A stretch of DNA of 64,000 bases, taken from JANMCE01 sp963791625 (lineage in GTDB: Bacteria; Actinomycetota; Acidimicrobiia; Acidimicrobiales; Ilumatobacteraceae). The stretch covers positions 496,001 through 560,000 of the forward strand of contig CAWBTA010000015.1 in assembly GCA_963791625.1 (NCBI GenBank). The letters are read 5' to 3'. The notes below the pieces were generated by a model. That model was given only the letters and a program-made list of their open reading frames with translations. It ran no database searches and was not told the DNA's origin. Shown piece after piece: positions 44,541-52,406 of this stretch; the stretch's first letter is position 1; each line of letters starts with the position of its first letter. A program made the translations under genes and the position numbers.

Positions 44541-44764
44541 GGTATGACCAGAACGCCCTGGATGAACATCTCGACAGCCAGACGGACTTCGAAACGTTCT
44601 TCGCCGAGGCTCCTGGTCTGAATCCAGCGCAACGGATCACGGGCACAATCTGCGGCGTGCGAATCGAAGACATGGACGAACCGGTCATGCGGGAGATTCG
44701 GTACACGGACAAACTCATCGACGAACTCGCCAAAGGAAAAGCGAGGGCGAAGATCCTCCGAAGG
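44531..44764 (+). pseudogene. DUF2200-like gene, N-terminal part lost
   Basis: Plus strand frame from 44531: TLTGYDQNALDEHLDSQTDF, FETFFAEAPGLNPAQRITG, ICGVRIEDMDEPVMREIRY and DKLIDELAKGKARAKILRR, the C-terminal two thirds of a DUF2200 (DUF2200/YdhG-like small protein) family member. The usual start (about 35 residues) is absent, the frame abuts the DUF1684 remnant, and no stop follows at the expected end, where a terminator hairpin begins. Confidence 0.6.
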
Positions 44765-44780
44765 AGTGATCTTCGCCCTC
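44743..44780 (-). terminator. terminator of glsB-like gene
   Basis: Perfect 13-bp arms GAGGGCGAAGATC (44743-44755) and GATCTTCGCCCTC (44768-44780), with an inner CTCC/GGAG pair. On the minus strand it lies 34 bp after the GlsB stop and is followed by GCTTTTCCTTT, so it fits an intrinsic terminator. Confidence 0.8.
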
Positions 44781-44813
44781 GGCAGTCAGGTCGATTTGGC
44801 GGGGGGCGGGTCG

Positions 44814-45080
44814 TCAGGCGTGCCGACGCGAGAACCGGTAGACGAGCAGCACGACGATGGCGCCGATCACCGACCCGACGACACCGGACGCCTGAAAGGC
44901 ACCGTCCTGAACGTCCTTGCCTCGCAACGCATAGCCGAGGAACCCACCGACAAACGAGCCAACAATGCCCAGGACGATGGTGCCCCCGATACCCATGGAA
45001 TCGTGGCCGGGAACAATCGCCCGTGCGAGTGCTCCTGCGATCAATCCCATCACCAGCAAAATCACAATGAACGTAACCAT
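44814..45080 (-). CDS. GlsB/YeaQ/YmgE stress-response membrane protein
   Basis: 88 residues from ATG 45080 behind AAAGGA. Three membrane helices; LVMGLIAGALARAIVPGHD, GIGGTIVLGIVGSFVGGFLG and SVIGAIVVLLVYRF are the transglycosylase-associated family core. The family is linked to general stress in many bacteria; its activity is unknown. A SigF-type promoter lies 45 bp upstream, and a strong terminator follows. Confidence 0.9.
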   Translation of the reverse strand: MVTFIVILLVMGLIAGALARAIVPGHDSMGIGGTIVLGIVGSFVGGFLGYALRGKDVQDGAFQASGVVGSVIGAIVVLLVYRFSRRHA

Positions 45081-45124
45081 TGGTGTTCCTTTCGTCTTGC
45101 CCTTGCGGGCACCTGTTGCATTCA

Positions 45125-45150
45125 CTACCCGTCGTACCCCAAGGTCAAAC
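45125..45150 (-). promoter_or_regulatory. SigF-type promoter of glsB-like gene
   Basis: Minus strand GTTT (45150-45147), 16 bases, GGGTAG (45130-45125), 45 bp before the start. The -35 box overlaps the dps stop codon region. Confidence 0.85.
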
Positions 45151-45780
45151 GTCGCGGGGCGACCGCCGTTTGGCTGCTACCGCTCGGGCAGCACCCACCT
45201 CGGTGGTTGCTCCAGCATTGGCCATCCCGCCGGCAAAGTCCTGAAGGTGGGAACGCACAAACCAGTGGTAGCGCTCGAGCACACCAGTCTGGCCAATGAG
45301 GAGGTCTTCGGAAATGTTGTCCAACTTGGCCACCCGATCGATCGCCGAACGATGGTCAGCAATCACACCTCGGTACACAAGGTCGAGCGCCCCAAGATGG
45401 GCGATAGCGTCGGCTCGATCAAGGTCATAGTCACTCCAGGACCGATCCCGCACAAGTCGGCCAGGTAGCCCACTCGGTACTCCGCCGAGGGTCGAAATGC
45501 GCTCGGCGAGATCGTCGATCATGGTGAGCACACCGGCGTAGTGGGGGTCGAGCATCTCGTGGACGCCGATGAAGTTGGGGCCAACGACATTCCAGTGAAT
45601 GTGCTTCAGTGTGAGCGACAGATCGACCAGGCTCATAAGCCGCTCCTGCAGGGTGTCTGCAACAGCGTTCCCATCTTTCAGCGAGAGTGTTGGCACGGTG
45701 AACGACGCGCTTCGCGATGAACTCACCAGCTTTGGTTTGCCGTTCGTGGGCACTGTCTTCAGGGTCTTGACGGATTTCAT
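45145..45780 (-). CDS. dps: Dps-family DNA-protecting ferritin
   Basis: 211 residues from ATG 45780 behind GAGGAG. The ferroxidase helix pair is present: LKHIHWNVVGPNFIGVHEML (His, His, Glu) and YAGVLTMIDDLAERISTLGG (Asp/Glu). Lys/Ser-rich N-tail (about 40 residues) and Arg/Lys-rich C-tail (AKRRSPRDV) could bind DNA. Dps dodecamers oxidise and store iron and shield DNA under stress. A SigF-type promoter lies 39 bp upstream. Confidence 0.92.
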   Translation of the reverse strand: MKSVKTLKTVPTNGKPKLVSSSRSASFTVPTLSLKDGNAVADTLQERLMSLVDLSLTLKHIHWNVVGPNFIGVHEMLDPHYAGVLTMIDDLAERISTLGGVPSGLPGRLVRDRSWSDYDLDRADAIAHLGALDLVYRGVIADHRSAIDRVAKLDNISEDLLIGQTGVLERYHWFVRSHLQDFAGGMANAGATTEVGAARAVAAKRRSPRDV

Positions 45781-45818
45781 GCGTACTCCTCGGCTAGTTA
45801 AAAACGTTCCGCCGAGTA

Positions 45819-45844
45819 CTACCCATTGACCTGAAATCTCAAAC
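45819..45844 (-). promoter_or_regulatory. SigF-type promoter of dps
   Basis: Minus strand GTTT (45844-45841), 16 bases, GGGTAG (45824-45819), 39 bp before the dps start. Confidence 0.87.
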
Positions 45845-45860
45845 ACGACATGCGCCCTCG

Positions 45861-46613
45861 TCAGAGGACGGTAGGTGATTGATCGAGAAGCGCGCGTAAC
45901 TCCAGAAGACTGGCCGAGATCAAACGGCCAACATGGACTTGGCTGGTGCCGATCTGCTTGGCGATCTCGGCCTGGCTCAACCCCTCGTAGTAGCGAAGAT
46001 GAAGAATCTTTCGCTCGCGCGGACGCAGCTTGCCGAGCAACCCGACGATGACGTCTCGGTCCAACACTTCGTCAAAGTCGTTGTTTGACGCGTTGGCGTG
46101 GTCTGCCCCCGGCGTGTCGAGCGAAGCCGTTCGATAGGCGTGGTTCGCTTCAAGGGCCTCGAGAACGGCATCTTCAGAAATGTTGAGACGATCGGCGATC
46201 TGCGCGGCCGTCGGCGACTTCTCAAGGACGCGGCTCAGCTCGTCCGACGCAGCGTTCACCGATGGACGAATATCTTTGGCCCTTCGCGAGACATGCATGC
46301 TCCAGGTGTGGTCCCGGAAGTGCCTTCGCAACTCGCCCATGATCGTGGGGGTTGCATAGGCACCAAACTGAATCTCTCTCGATGGATCGAAACGATCGAT
46401 TGCCTTCATAAGGCCAAGGCGGGCGACCTGCAGGAGGTCATCGAACGGTTCACCCCGGTCGGAGAACCGGCGCGCGCCGCGCACTGCCAGCCAATCGGTG
46501 CGAAGCGCTATCTCGCTTCGTGCCTTGGTATCGCGGGAGGTTGCGAACCTGGTGAGAAGGTCTTGGAGGAGCGCCTCGTCAGGTTCTGAATCGCGATACA
46601 TCGGGCTAACCAT
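45861..46613 (-). CDS. sigF: SigB/SigF/SigG-family stress sigma factor
   Basis: 250 residues from ATG 46613 (MVSPMYRDSEPDEALL). Region 2: FDDLLQVARLGLMKAIDRFDP and IQFGAYATPTIMGELRRHFRD, region 3: MHVSRRAKDIRPSVN, region 4: LRPRERKILHLRYYEGLSQAEIAKQ (core split) with SQVHVGRLISASL, the exact pattern of SigB/SigF factors. Overlaps the RsbW-like gene by 8 bp; the operon order STAS-RsbW-sigma is that of sigB/sigF operons. It should read GTTT-N16-GGGTA promoters, ten of which lie nearby, one before this operon. Confidence 0.93.
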   Translation of the reverse strand: MVSPMYRDSEPDEALLQDLLTRFATSRDTKARSEIALRTDWLAVRGARRFSDRGEPFDDLLQVARLGLMKAIDRFDPSREIQFGAYATPTIMGELRRHFRDHTWSMHVSRRAKDIRPSVNAASDELSRVLEKSPTAAQIADRLNISEDAVLEALEANHAYRTASLDTPGADHANASNNDFDEVLDRDVIVGLLGKLRPRERKILHLRYYEGLSQAEIAKQIGTSQVHVGRLISASLLELRALLDQSPTVL

Positions 46614-47001
46614 CGACACCGCCACCAACTGCGGCCACGATCTCGGCATACCCGTCCGCCAGGTTGATGGTGTGATCCGCGCATACGCCAGCCAAGACCG
46701 TTCTGCAGAGCATCAAGTCGGGGTGATCGATATCGAACGAAACAACTTCGGTGCGCCCCGTGATCAAAAAGATCTCGTCCGAGAACGACAGCGTCACGAC
46801 AATGGGACCACCCGCGCCGTGTTCGATCAACGCCAGAAACACTTCGCTCACGGCGATCTTGATGTCCTCGATGTCATCGACTGTTCGGTGCGCCAGAGAG
46901 GCGACCCCACTCGCTGCGAGTCGCAGCACCCGACTCAATTCGGCAACGGCGGGGACACGAATCTCGATGGGAGCGACAACGAGCCGGGTGAGCTCAGGCA
47001 C
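46606..47001 (-). CDS. RsbW-like anti-sigma factor with degenerate ATP site
   Basis: 131 residues. Same size and position as RsbW/UsfX kinases, with VDDIEDIKIAVSEVFLALIEHG as the N-box helix. Glu53 is present, but the ATP/Mg-binding Asn four residues on (ExxxN) is Ala57, and no DxGxG or GxGL motif can be found after it. It may still bind the sigma factor but is unlikely to phosphorylate the STAS protein in the usual way. Sits between the STAS gene and sigF, with 8-bp overlaps on both sides. Confidence 0.82.
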   Translation of the reverse strand: MPELTRLVVAPIEIRVPAVAELSRVLRLAASGVASLAHRTVDDIEDIKIAVSEVFLALIEHGAGGPIVVTLSFSDEIFLITGRTEVVSFDIDHPDLMLCRTVLAGVCADHTINLADGYAEIVAAVGGGVDG

Positions 47002-47320
47002 GCGAGGTCTCGATCACGAACTGCCCTGTTGTTCCCGTGATTTCGAGCAGTCGGGCGACCTCGGGGCCGACCGACCGGAGGGCCACGTGCGAATCACTCG
47101 CCCTCGCCTTGCGGCTGGCGCCCAAGAGGCTGCGCAGACCCGAAGAGTCGATGAAGGAGACACCTTGCAGATCAATCACGATCGGGAAGGTCTGTTCGGG
47201 CCGCACTATTGCTGCGTCGAGCACCGGGCCGCCGGCGATATCAATGTCGCCACGCACCACGATCGCGCCGTCGTCGGAAATCGAGACGCTCAGCGCGTCG
47301 TCGTTCACGGGGTCTGACAT
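46994..47320 (-). CDS. STAS-domain anti-sigma-factor antagonist
   Basis: 108 residues behind a perfect AGGAGG. VVRGDIDIAGGPVLDAAI and IVIDLQGVSFIDSSGLRSLL are the STAS core; Ser59/Ser60 in DSSG is the switch residue phosphorylated in RsbV/SpoIIAA. When dephosphorylated it would bind the anti-sigma protein and free SigF. First gene of the sigF operon, with its own SigF-type promoter. Confidence 0.92.
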   Translation of the reverse strand: MSDPVNDDALSVSISDDGAIVVRGDIDIAGGPVLDAAIVRPEQTFPIVIDLQGVSFIDSSGLRSLLGASRKARASDSHVALRSVGPEVARLLEITGTTGQFVIETSRA

Positions 47321-47414
47321 CTGGGGACCTCCTATTGGTTGTGCCGTCCAAGTCTTACCGATTCGTTTCCAAGTTCACCACGTCAGTGGATGGCCTCGGA
47401 ACGCACAGGCACTG

Positions 47415-47440
47415 CTACCCGGTTCGGGACGAAACGAAAC
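47415..47440 (-). promoter_or_regulatory. SigF-type promoter of the STAS-RsbW-sigF operon
   Basis: Minus strand GTTT (47440-47437), 16 bases, GGGTAG (47420-47415), 95 bp before the STAS start. Implies positive autoregulation of SigF. The rest of the 362-bp gap (47321-47682) holds only this site, one hairpin and the next promoter. Confidence 0.87.
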
Positions 47441-47540
47441 GGTGGAACGAAAGAAAACTTCGGTGACATCGTGTTTGCCCGATGCTGGGAACGGGCACAT
47501 TACCGTGCGTAGGCGTCGTCCCCCACCGATGCCCAGGTCC

Positions 47541-47575
47541 GTGCCCAGCCCGCCGCCGCCCGCCGGGCTGGGCAC
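47541..47575. other. 12-bp inverted repeat in the sigF/DUF1345 gap
   Basis: GTGCCCAGCCCG (47541-47552) and CGGGCTGGGCAC (47564-47575) pair perfectly around an 11-nt GC-only loop. It lies between two divergent SigF-type promoters, upstream of both, so it is not a terminator of either gene; operator or transcript insulator are possible. Confidence 0.5.
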
Positions 47576-47648
47576 GTCGACACACCGGACACGACGCTCA
47601 GGCGACCTACAACAACCCCATGCGCCCGGCTTTTCGCTTGATCCGTTT

Positions 47649-47674
47649 GTTTCGGCGTTGCCCGGCATGGGTAA
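47649..47674 (+). promoter_or_regulatory. SigF-type promoter of DUF1345 gene
   Basis: GTTT (47649-47652), 16 bases, GGGTAA (47669-47674). The GTG start is only 8 bases further on, so the mRNA should be leaderless or nearly so. Confidence 0.85.
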
Positions 47675-47682
47675 ATACACCG

Positions 47683-48345
47683 GTGTCTCAACGCGCATCT
47701 GCTCAGGCGGTCATCGGCAAACAACCGAGTGAGCGGCGACGCGTCCTGACCGCCGGCGCCCTCGGGGTGCTGGTCGGCGGCATAACGGCGTTGGTGGGAC
47801 CGTGGCAGTTGGCTGTGCTTGTCGGTTGGGATGTCGGCTCCAGTTTGCTGGTCGGATGGATTTGGGTGTCGATTGCGAGGCTTGACGCTCACACGACCCG
47901 ACTCTTGGCCACCAGGGAAGACGACAGCCGCGCCGCCTCTCGCGGCGTGGTCGTCGTTGCGTGTGTCGCGAGCTTGGTCGGGGTCTTCGTCGGCATCTTG
48001 AAAGCCCGCGAAGTTGGTGACGGGGCTGGCGCCGTGCTCACGGTGGCCTCCGTCATCGCCGTGGTACTCGCATGGGGTGCCGTGCACACGATCTTCATGC
48101 TGCGGTACGCCCATAGCTACTACGACCGCGACGGAGGCATCGAATTTCCCCAGGACGACGACCCTTCCTATCTGGACTTTGCCTATGTGGCCTTCACCGT
48201 CGGGATGACGTTTCAGGTTTCCGACACCGACATCTCAAACCGTTCCATGCGCGCCCTGCTCCTCAAGCACGCCGCTCTGTCGTACCTGTTCGGCACGGTG
48301 ATTGTCGGGCTCACCATCAACGTCGTCGGCGGCCTGCTGGGCTAA
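47683..48345 (+). CDS. DUF1345 membrane protein
   Basis: 220 residues from GTG 47683, chosen because the SigF-type promoter ends 9 bp before it; earlier starts would lie upstream of the transcript. Five or so membrane helices, with LLVGWIWVSIARLDAHTTRLLA, YYDRDGGIEFPQDDDPSYLDF and FTVGMTFQVSDTDISN, the DUF1345 signature. Role unknown, stress linkage by promoter. Its end overlaps the convergent oxidoreductase gene by 4 bp. Confidence 0.88.
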   Translation: MSQRASAQAVIGKQPSERRRVLTAGALGVLVGGITALVGPWQLAVLVGWDVGSSLLVGWIWVSIARLDAHTTRLLATREDDSRAASRGVVVVACVASLVGVFVGILKAREVGDGAGAVLTVASVIAVVLAWGAVHTIFMLRYAHSYYDRDGGIEFPQDDDPSYLDFAYVAFTVGMTFQVSDTDISNRSMRALLLKHAALSYLFGTVIVGLTINVVGGLLG

Positions 48346-50582
48346 CGGCTTGCCTGCAACGTGACGGAGATCGATTTGTACGATGGTGTGCCCGATTCCG
48401 TCGAACGGTCATCCAACCCGACGAGGACGTTCGCCTCCGGGTAGTACGCCGCGACGCAACCGGGCGGGGTGTCGTAGGGCACCAGGCGAAACCGGGGCGC
48501 AATTCGTTCACCAGCAACGATGTCGACCAGACCTCCGGCCTTCAGTCCAAGACGGGACAGGTCGAACGGACTGACGAACACAACACGCCGCCCGCCCGAC
48601 ACGCCTCGGTAGCGATCGTCGAGCCCATAGATGGTGGTGTTGAATTGGTCGTGCGACCGCAATGTCTGGAGCACCAGCCCACCGGTTCGGCCGTAGGGGG
48701 CGTGCAGTAGCTCAACCGAGAACTGCGCCTTGCCGGACGGTGTCGGAAACTCGCGTCGATCCCGCGGCGGATGAGGCAGGAGAAAGCCGCCCGGTTCCAG
48801 CACTCGTTCCTCGAATCTTTCGAAGCCGGGGACGATCGCCGCTACATCGGCACGGATGGCTCGATAGTCATCGGCGTACGCGTTCCACGGGATCCCACAA
48901 TCGGGCACGAGGCGGCCGGCGATTCCCGCCACGATGGCTACTTCGGAGCGGACCTCGTGCGACGGCGGGTTGAGTTTGCCGACGGAACGATGGACCGTGC
49001 CGAACGAATCCTCAATCGTGACGAACTGCGGGCCACTCGCCTGAGCGTCAACCTCGGTCCGTCCCAAGGTAGGGAGAATCAATGAGATTTCGCCGGGCAC
49101 GAGATGGGTGCGGTTGAGCTTGGTGGAAATGTGAACCGTGAGTCGGCACGACCGCAAGGCTCGTTCGGCCAACGCACTGTCGGGCAGCGATCGTGCCAGG
49201 TTCCCGCCGAGCGAAACGATGACAGAGGCCTTGCCGTCCCGCAGCGCCTCCAACGATGCAATTGCGTCCAACCCGTTGACGCGGGGTGGGTCAAAGCCGA
49301 ACTGCTGCTGAATGGCGTCGAGCATCTCGGGCGAAGGTTTGTCCCACACGCCCATCGTGCGGTCGCCCTGCACGTTGGAGTGGCCACGAATCGGGCTGAG
49401 CCCGGCGCCTGGCCGACCGATGTTGCCGGTAAGGAGCATGAAGTTCACCATGTCGCCGATGGTGGCAACCGCGTCTCGGTGTTGGGTGATGCCCATGGCC
49501 CAGCAGACGATGATTCGCCTGGCCGACCGGACAAGTGACCACGTCGCATCGAGTTGGGTTGTCGACACGCCGATGTCAGCCGACAGGTCGTGGGGGTCGT
49601 GCAACAGCGCGGCCTGGACGGCTTCGAATCCTTCTGTGCAGGTCTCAACGAACTCGGTGTCGACTCTGTTTTCCTCCAGCACCCGTCGAGAGAGCCAACG
49701 AAAGAGCGCCTGATCTCCACCCAGACGCACGGGGAGATGAAGGTCGGCCAATTTCGTCCCGTGTCCGACCAGTCCGCGGAGTCGTTGCGGATTCTTGAAG
49801 CGGATCAGCCCTGCTTCGGGAAGCGGGTTTACGGCGATGATGTGAGCGCCGCGCCGTTTCACTTCTTCCAACGTCGTCAACATGCGGGGGTGGTTGGTAC
49901 CGGGGTTTTGGCCGACCACAATGACGACGTCGGTTTGGTCGAAGTCCTCGAACGTGACAGAGCCTTTCCCGATGCCAATGGCCTTCTGCAGCGCGACGCT
50001 GGTGGGTTCGTGGCACATATTGGAGCAGTCGGGCAGATTGTTCGTACCGAAGGCGCGCGCCATCAGTTGATATGCGAACGCTGCCTCGTTACTCGTGCGG
50101 CCCGACGTGTAGAAGATCGCCGCGTCAGGCGAATCCAACGCGCCGAGTTCGCTCGCTACCAGGTCGAACGCTTCGGGCCAGCCGACCGGTTCGTAGTGGG
50201 TCGCCCCTGAACGTCGGATCATGGGATGGGTGAGCCGCCCTCGCTGACCAAGCCAGTAGTCGTCCTCAGCCGCCAGTTCTTGGATCGAGTGCTTGGCAAA
50301 GAACGCTGGCGTGCAGCGACTGTGATCGGCTTCATCGGCAACGGCTTTGGCACCGCTCTCGCAGAACTCGACGGTATGGCGGTTCTTGCGTTCGGGCCAT
50401 GCGCAGCCCGGGCAGTCGAAACCTTCGGTCTGGTTGATGACCGAAAGCGTGCGCGCTGCGTCTACCGGGTCGAGCTCGCGAAGCGATCGAGCGACCGATG
50501 ACGCAATGGCCGGCAGTCCCGTTGCGCTTCGTTTCGGATTTTTGATCCGCACGTTGACGCCGCCATCATGTTCTTGCTTCAT
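48342..50582 (-). CDS. FdhF/YdeP-family molybdopterin oxidoreductase
   Basis: 746 residues from ATG 50582, with GAGGAA just upstream. CPGCAWPERK...FCESGAKAVADE is the Fe-S region of the YdeP group. The metal-ligand position is Cys in CSNMCHEPTSVAL, where formate dehydrogenase H has selenocysteine. VVGQNPGTNHPRML, GNIGRPGAGLSPIRGHSNVQG and SKLNRTHLVPG-type segments bind the pterin. YdeP is linked to acid and general stress in enterobacteria; its substrate is unknown. Despite selAB in the window this protein does not need Sec. Separated from csbD by a strong hairpin. Confidence 0.9.
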   Translation of the reverse strand: MKQEHDGGVNVRIKNPKRSATGLPAIASSVARSLRELDPVDAARTLSVINQTEGFDCPGCAWPERKNRHTVEFCESGAKAVADEADHSRCTPAFFAKHSIQELAAEDDYWLGQRGRLTHPMIRRSGATHYEPVGWPEAFDLVASELGALDSPDAAIFYTSGRTSNEAAFAYQLMARAFGTNNLPDCSNMCHEPTSVALQKAIGIGKGSVTFEDFDQTDVVIVVGQNPGTNHPRMLTTLEEVKRRGAHIIAVNPLPEAGLIRFKNPQRLRGLVGHGTKLADLHLPVRLGGDQALFRWLSRRVLEENRVDTEFVETCTEGFEAVQAALLHDPHDLSADIGVSTTQLDATWSLVRSARRIIVCWAMGITQHRDAVATIGDMVNFMLLTGNIGRPGAGLSPIRGHSNVQGDRTMGVWDKPSPEMLDAIQQQFGFDPPRVNGLDAIASLEALRDGKASVIVSLGGNLARSLPDSALAERALRSCRLTVHISTKLNRTHLVPGEISLILPTLGRTEVDAQASGPQFVTIEDSFGTVHRSVGKLNPPSHEVRSEVAIVAGIAGRLVPDCGIPWNAYADDYRAIRADVAAIVPGFERFEERVLEPGGFLLPHPPRDRREFPTPSGKAQFSVELLHAPYGRTGGLVLQTLRSHDQFNTTIYGLDDRYRGVSGGRRVVFVSPFDLSRLGLKAGGLVDIVAGERIAPRFRLVPYDTPPGCVAAYYPEANVLVGLDDRSTESGTPSYKSISVTLQASR

Positions 50583-50613
50583 CAACGATTCCTCGTTTTC
50601 TTCCACAGACAAC

Positions 50614-50652
50614 GAAGGAGGGGAGGCGCCAACCCGACGCCTCCCCTCCTTC
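50614..50652. terminator. 15-bp-stem terminator between csbD-like and FdhF-like genes
   Basis: GAAGGAGGGGAGGCG (50614-50628) pairs perfectly with its complement (50638-50652) around a 9-nt loop, 15 bp after the CsbD stop. The T-run after it is weak, but the stem is very stable. Confidence 0.75.
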
Positions 50653-50667
50653 GAAGTTGATGTCGAG

Positions 50668-50859
50668 CTACTTGTCGTTCAACTTGTTCTTCACTGCGTC
50701 GACGGCGTCGCCGATCTTGTCCTTCAACTTCTCGGCCGCATCCTTCACCTTGGCACCGGCCTGATCGGCCTGGCCTTCGCGCTTCAAGTCGTCGTCATTG
50801 GTGAGGTCGCCGGCGGCTTCCTTGATACGGCCCTTCATGTCATCGGTACTTCCACTCAT
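50668..50859 (-). CDS. CsbD-family stress protein
   Basis: 63 residues from ATG 50859 behind AAAGGAG. MSGSTDDMKGRIKEAAGDLT, then LKREGQADQAGAKVKDAAEK is the CsbD repeat, a small hydrophilic helical protein made under SigB control in Bacillus. Third gene of the sodA operon, so likely driven by the sodA SigF-type promoter. Confidence 0.9.
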   Translation of the reverse strand: MSGSTDDMKGRIKEAAGDLTNDDDLKREGQADQAGAKVKDAAEKLKDKIGDAVDAVKNKLNDK

Positions 50860-50906
50860 GGTGTACTCCTTTGGTTGGTTATGTCTTACGGTTGGTGAGA
50901 GATGGG

Positions 50907-51050
50907 CTACGTGAAAATGCTGACGCCGCCGGGGCCTACCGCCAGACCGAGCAGGATCAGCACGATGCCGAGAACCATCTGCTTTCGAGTGATCAGGACG
51001 ATGCCGTAGATCACCAGCGCAACAGCGATGAGCCAGAGGATGGAGATCAT
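50907..51050 (-). CDS. 47-residue membrane protein
   Basis: Begins MISILWLIAVALVIYGIVLI with ATG at 51050 overlapping the sodA stop by 4 bp, then a second helix and the tail GPGGVSIFT. Two short membrane helices; resembles tiny actinobacterial DUF-type membrane proteins. Too short for standard gene finding, but the coupling to sodA and csbD supports it. Confidence 0.65.
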   Translation of the reverse strand: MISILWLIAVALVIYGIVLITRKQMVLGIVLILLGLAVGPGGVSIFT

Positions 51051-51664
51051 TGCTGTGCCTCGGCCATCGACTTGGCCGGAGCGATCGCGTCTCGAAAACG
51101 CTGGGATGCCGATTGCCAGTCGGCCAGCTGCAGGAAGGCCTTCGCCCACTTTTCTTTCTCGTTGCGGTAGTCGAGGTAGTAGGCGTGTTCCCATGCGTCA
51201 CCAACCAGGAGCGGGATCGTTCCGGCGACCTGCGTGCCGTGGTGATCCTGGACCTGGAAGGTAACCAGACGTCCTGCGAGCGGTTCCCAAACCAAAGCGG
51301 CCCAGCCGACCCCCTGCAACCCGGTCATCAAGCTGGAGAGGCGGCTCTCCAGCCGGTCGAACGATCCAAACGACTCGGTGATCGCCGCGGCCAGTTCTCC
51401 TTCCGGGGGCCCACCGCCGCCCGGTGTCATACTCTTCCAAAAGAGCGAGTGGAGTTGGTGTCCACCGAGATGGAAGGCCAGCGATCGCTCAAGTGAAGGG
51501 AGCTGCGCCGGTTCGGCGTCGGCAAGCTTTTCGAGGGCCTCATTGGCACCCTTCACGTAGGCCGCGTGGTGTTTTGAATGATGAAGCTCCAACAGCTCAG
51601 CCGAGAGATTCGGGGCGAGCGAGCCGTAGTCATACGGCAATTCTGGGAGTGTGTATGTCTTCAT
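51047..51664 (-). CDS. sodA: Fe/Mn superoxide dismutase
   Basis: 205 residues from ATG 51664 (MKTYTLPELPYDYGSLAP). Metal ligands: His in LHHSKHHAAYV, His in FHLGGHQLHSLFW, and Asp/His in GDAWEHAYYLDY. Disproportionates superoxide in the cytoplasm. First gene of sodA-47aa-csbD. A SigF-type promoter ends 10 bp upstream, so the transcript is nearly leaderless. Confidence 0.95.
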   Translation of the reverse strand: MKTYTLPELPYDYGSLAPNLSAELLELHHSKHHAAYVKGANEALEKLADAEPAQLPSLERSLAFHLGGHQLHSLFWKSMTPGGGGPPEGELAAAITESFGSFDRLESRLSSLMTGLQGVGWAALVWEPLAGRLVTFQVQDHHGTQVAGTIPLLVGDAWEHAYYLDYRNEKEKWAKAFLQLADWQSASQRFRDAIAPAKSMAEAQQ

Positions 51665-51673
51665 GGCCGTTTG

Positions 51674-51699
51674 GTACCCGACCACGACGTCGGTCAAAC
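51674..51699 (-). promoter_or_regulatory. SigF-type promoter of sodA operon
   Basis: Minus strand GTTT (51699-51696), 16 bases, GGGTAC (51679-51674). The -35 lies in a perfect inverted repeat CGGTCAAACA/TGTTTGACCG (51691-51700 and 51711-51720), a possible extra operator. Confidence 0.87.
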
Positions 51700-51831
51700 A
51701 TGACAATCACTGTTTGACCGTTGAAGATCTGAGTAGAACGTGGCGAGTCATCTCGACCGACCCGAACGTCGGCCACGACCACACCTTCTTCATCGAACAC
51801 AGTCGAGCAGTCTTCGCCGACTAACCCGCAT

Positions 51832-51857
51832 GTTTGCGAAAGATGAACCGTGGGTAG
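51832..51857 (+). promoter_or_regulatory. SigF-type promoter of membrane gene at 51927
   Basis: GTTT (51832-51835), 16 bases, GGGTAG (51852-51857), 69 bp before the start. Confidence 0.87.
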
Positions 51858-51926
51858 TGCCAGTCACGACACGGGTCGTCGACCCACCGGACGGTGTCGA
51901 TACGCCACAAGATGGAGCAAGGTTCA

Positions 51927-52406
51927 ATGTCGGATCCCAACATCAATCCCAACGTGCAGATTTCCGAAGCGCTTCCCCCGCCCGTCACCACCCAACGCGT
52001 CGACCGCTACAGCCGAATCACTCCGGCTCAGGCAATCACCGCAGCTGGTGGTATTGCCCTGCTGGTTCTCGGATTGATCGCGCTGGCCAAGACGGGCCTG
52101 AGTGACGGGCTCAAACTTCCGATCGTGAAAGTGGTTGGAATGACGTACTCTCCGCTGCTGGCGTTGATCAGCGCCGGCGCTGGCCTGATCCTGCTTGGCG
52201 CGGCATTCACCTCGCGTAACTCGTCGGTGTTCTTCGGCGTACTTCTCGCCATCGGGGGCGTTGTCGGGTTGGCTGCGCCCGAGCGCTTCGCATCGATCTC
52301 GCTTCTGTCGGCTTATTGCTGGCTCATGATTGCCATCGGCGTTGTGGTGTCGCTGGCTAATCTGCTGATGCCCACCATCACCCGCCGCAAGGTGACCTAT
52401 CGATGA
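51927..52406 (+). CDS. four-helix membrane protein, unknown
   Basis: 159 residues from ATG 51927 (MSDPNINPNVQISEALPPP). A 40-residue polar N-tail precedes four membrane helices: AITAAGGIALLVLGLIALAK, YSPLLALISAGAGLILLGAA, VFFGVLLAIGGVVGLAA and SAYCWLMIAIGVVVSLANLL. No known family. Its stop overlaps a 9-codon UspA-like start, and yihY follows; a SigF-type promoter drives the unit. Confidence 0.78.
   Translation: MSDPNINPNVQISEALPPPVTTQRVDRYSRITPAQAITAAGGIALLVLGLIALAKTGLSDGLKLPIVKVVGMTYSPLLALISAGAGLILLGAAFTSRNSSVFFGVLLAIGGVVGLAAPERFASISLLSAYCWLMIAIGVVVSLANLLMPTITRRKVTYR

Noticed and set aside
44657..45070. 137-codon plus-strand gene
   Set aside because: Only its first 36 codons are DUF2200-like; the rest is antisense to the GlsB gene and crosses a terminator.
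51740..52105. 121-codon plus-strand frame across the promoter of the membrane gene
   Set aside because: Arg/His/Pro-rich low-quality composition and overlap with the real gene at 51927 and its SigF-type promoter.
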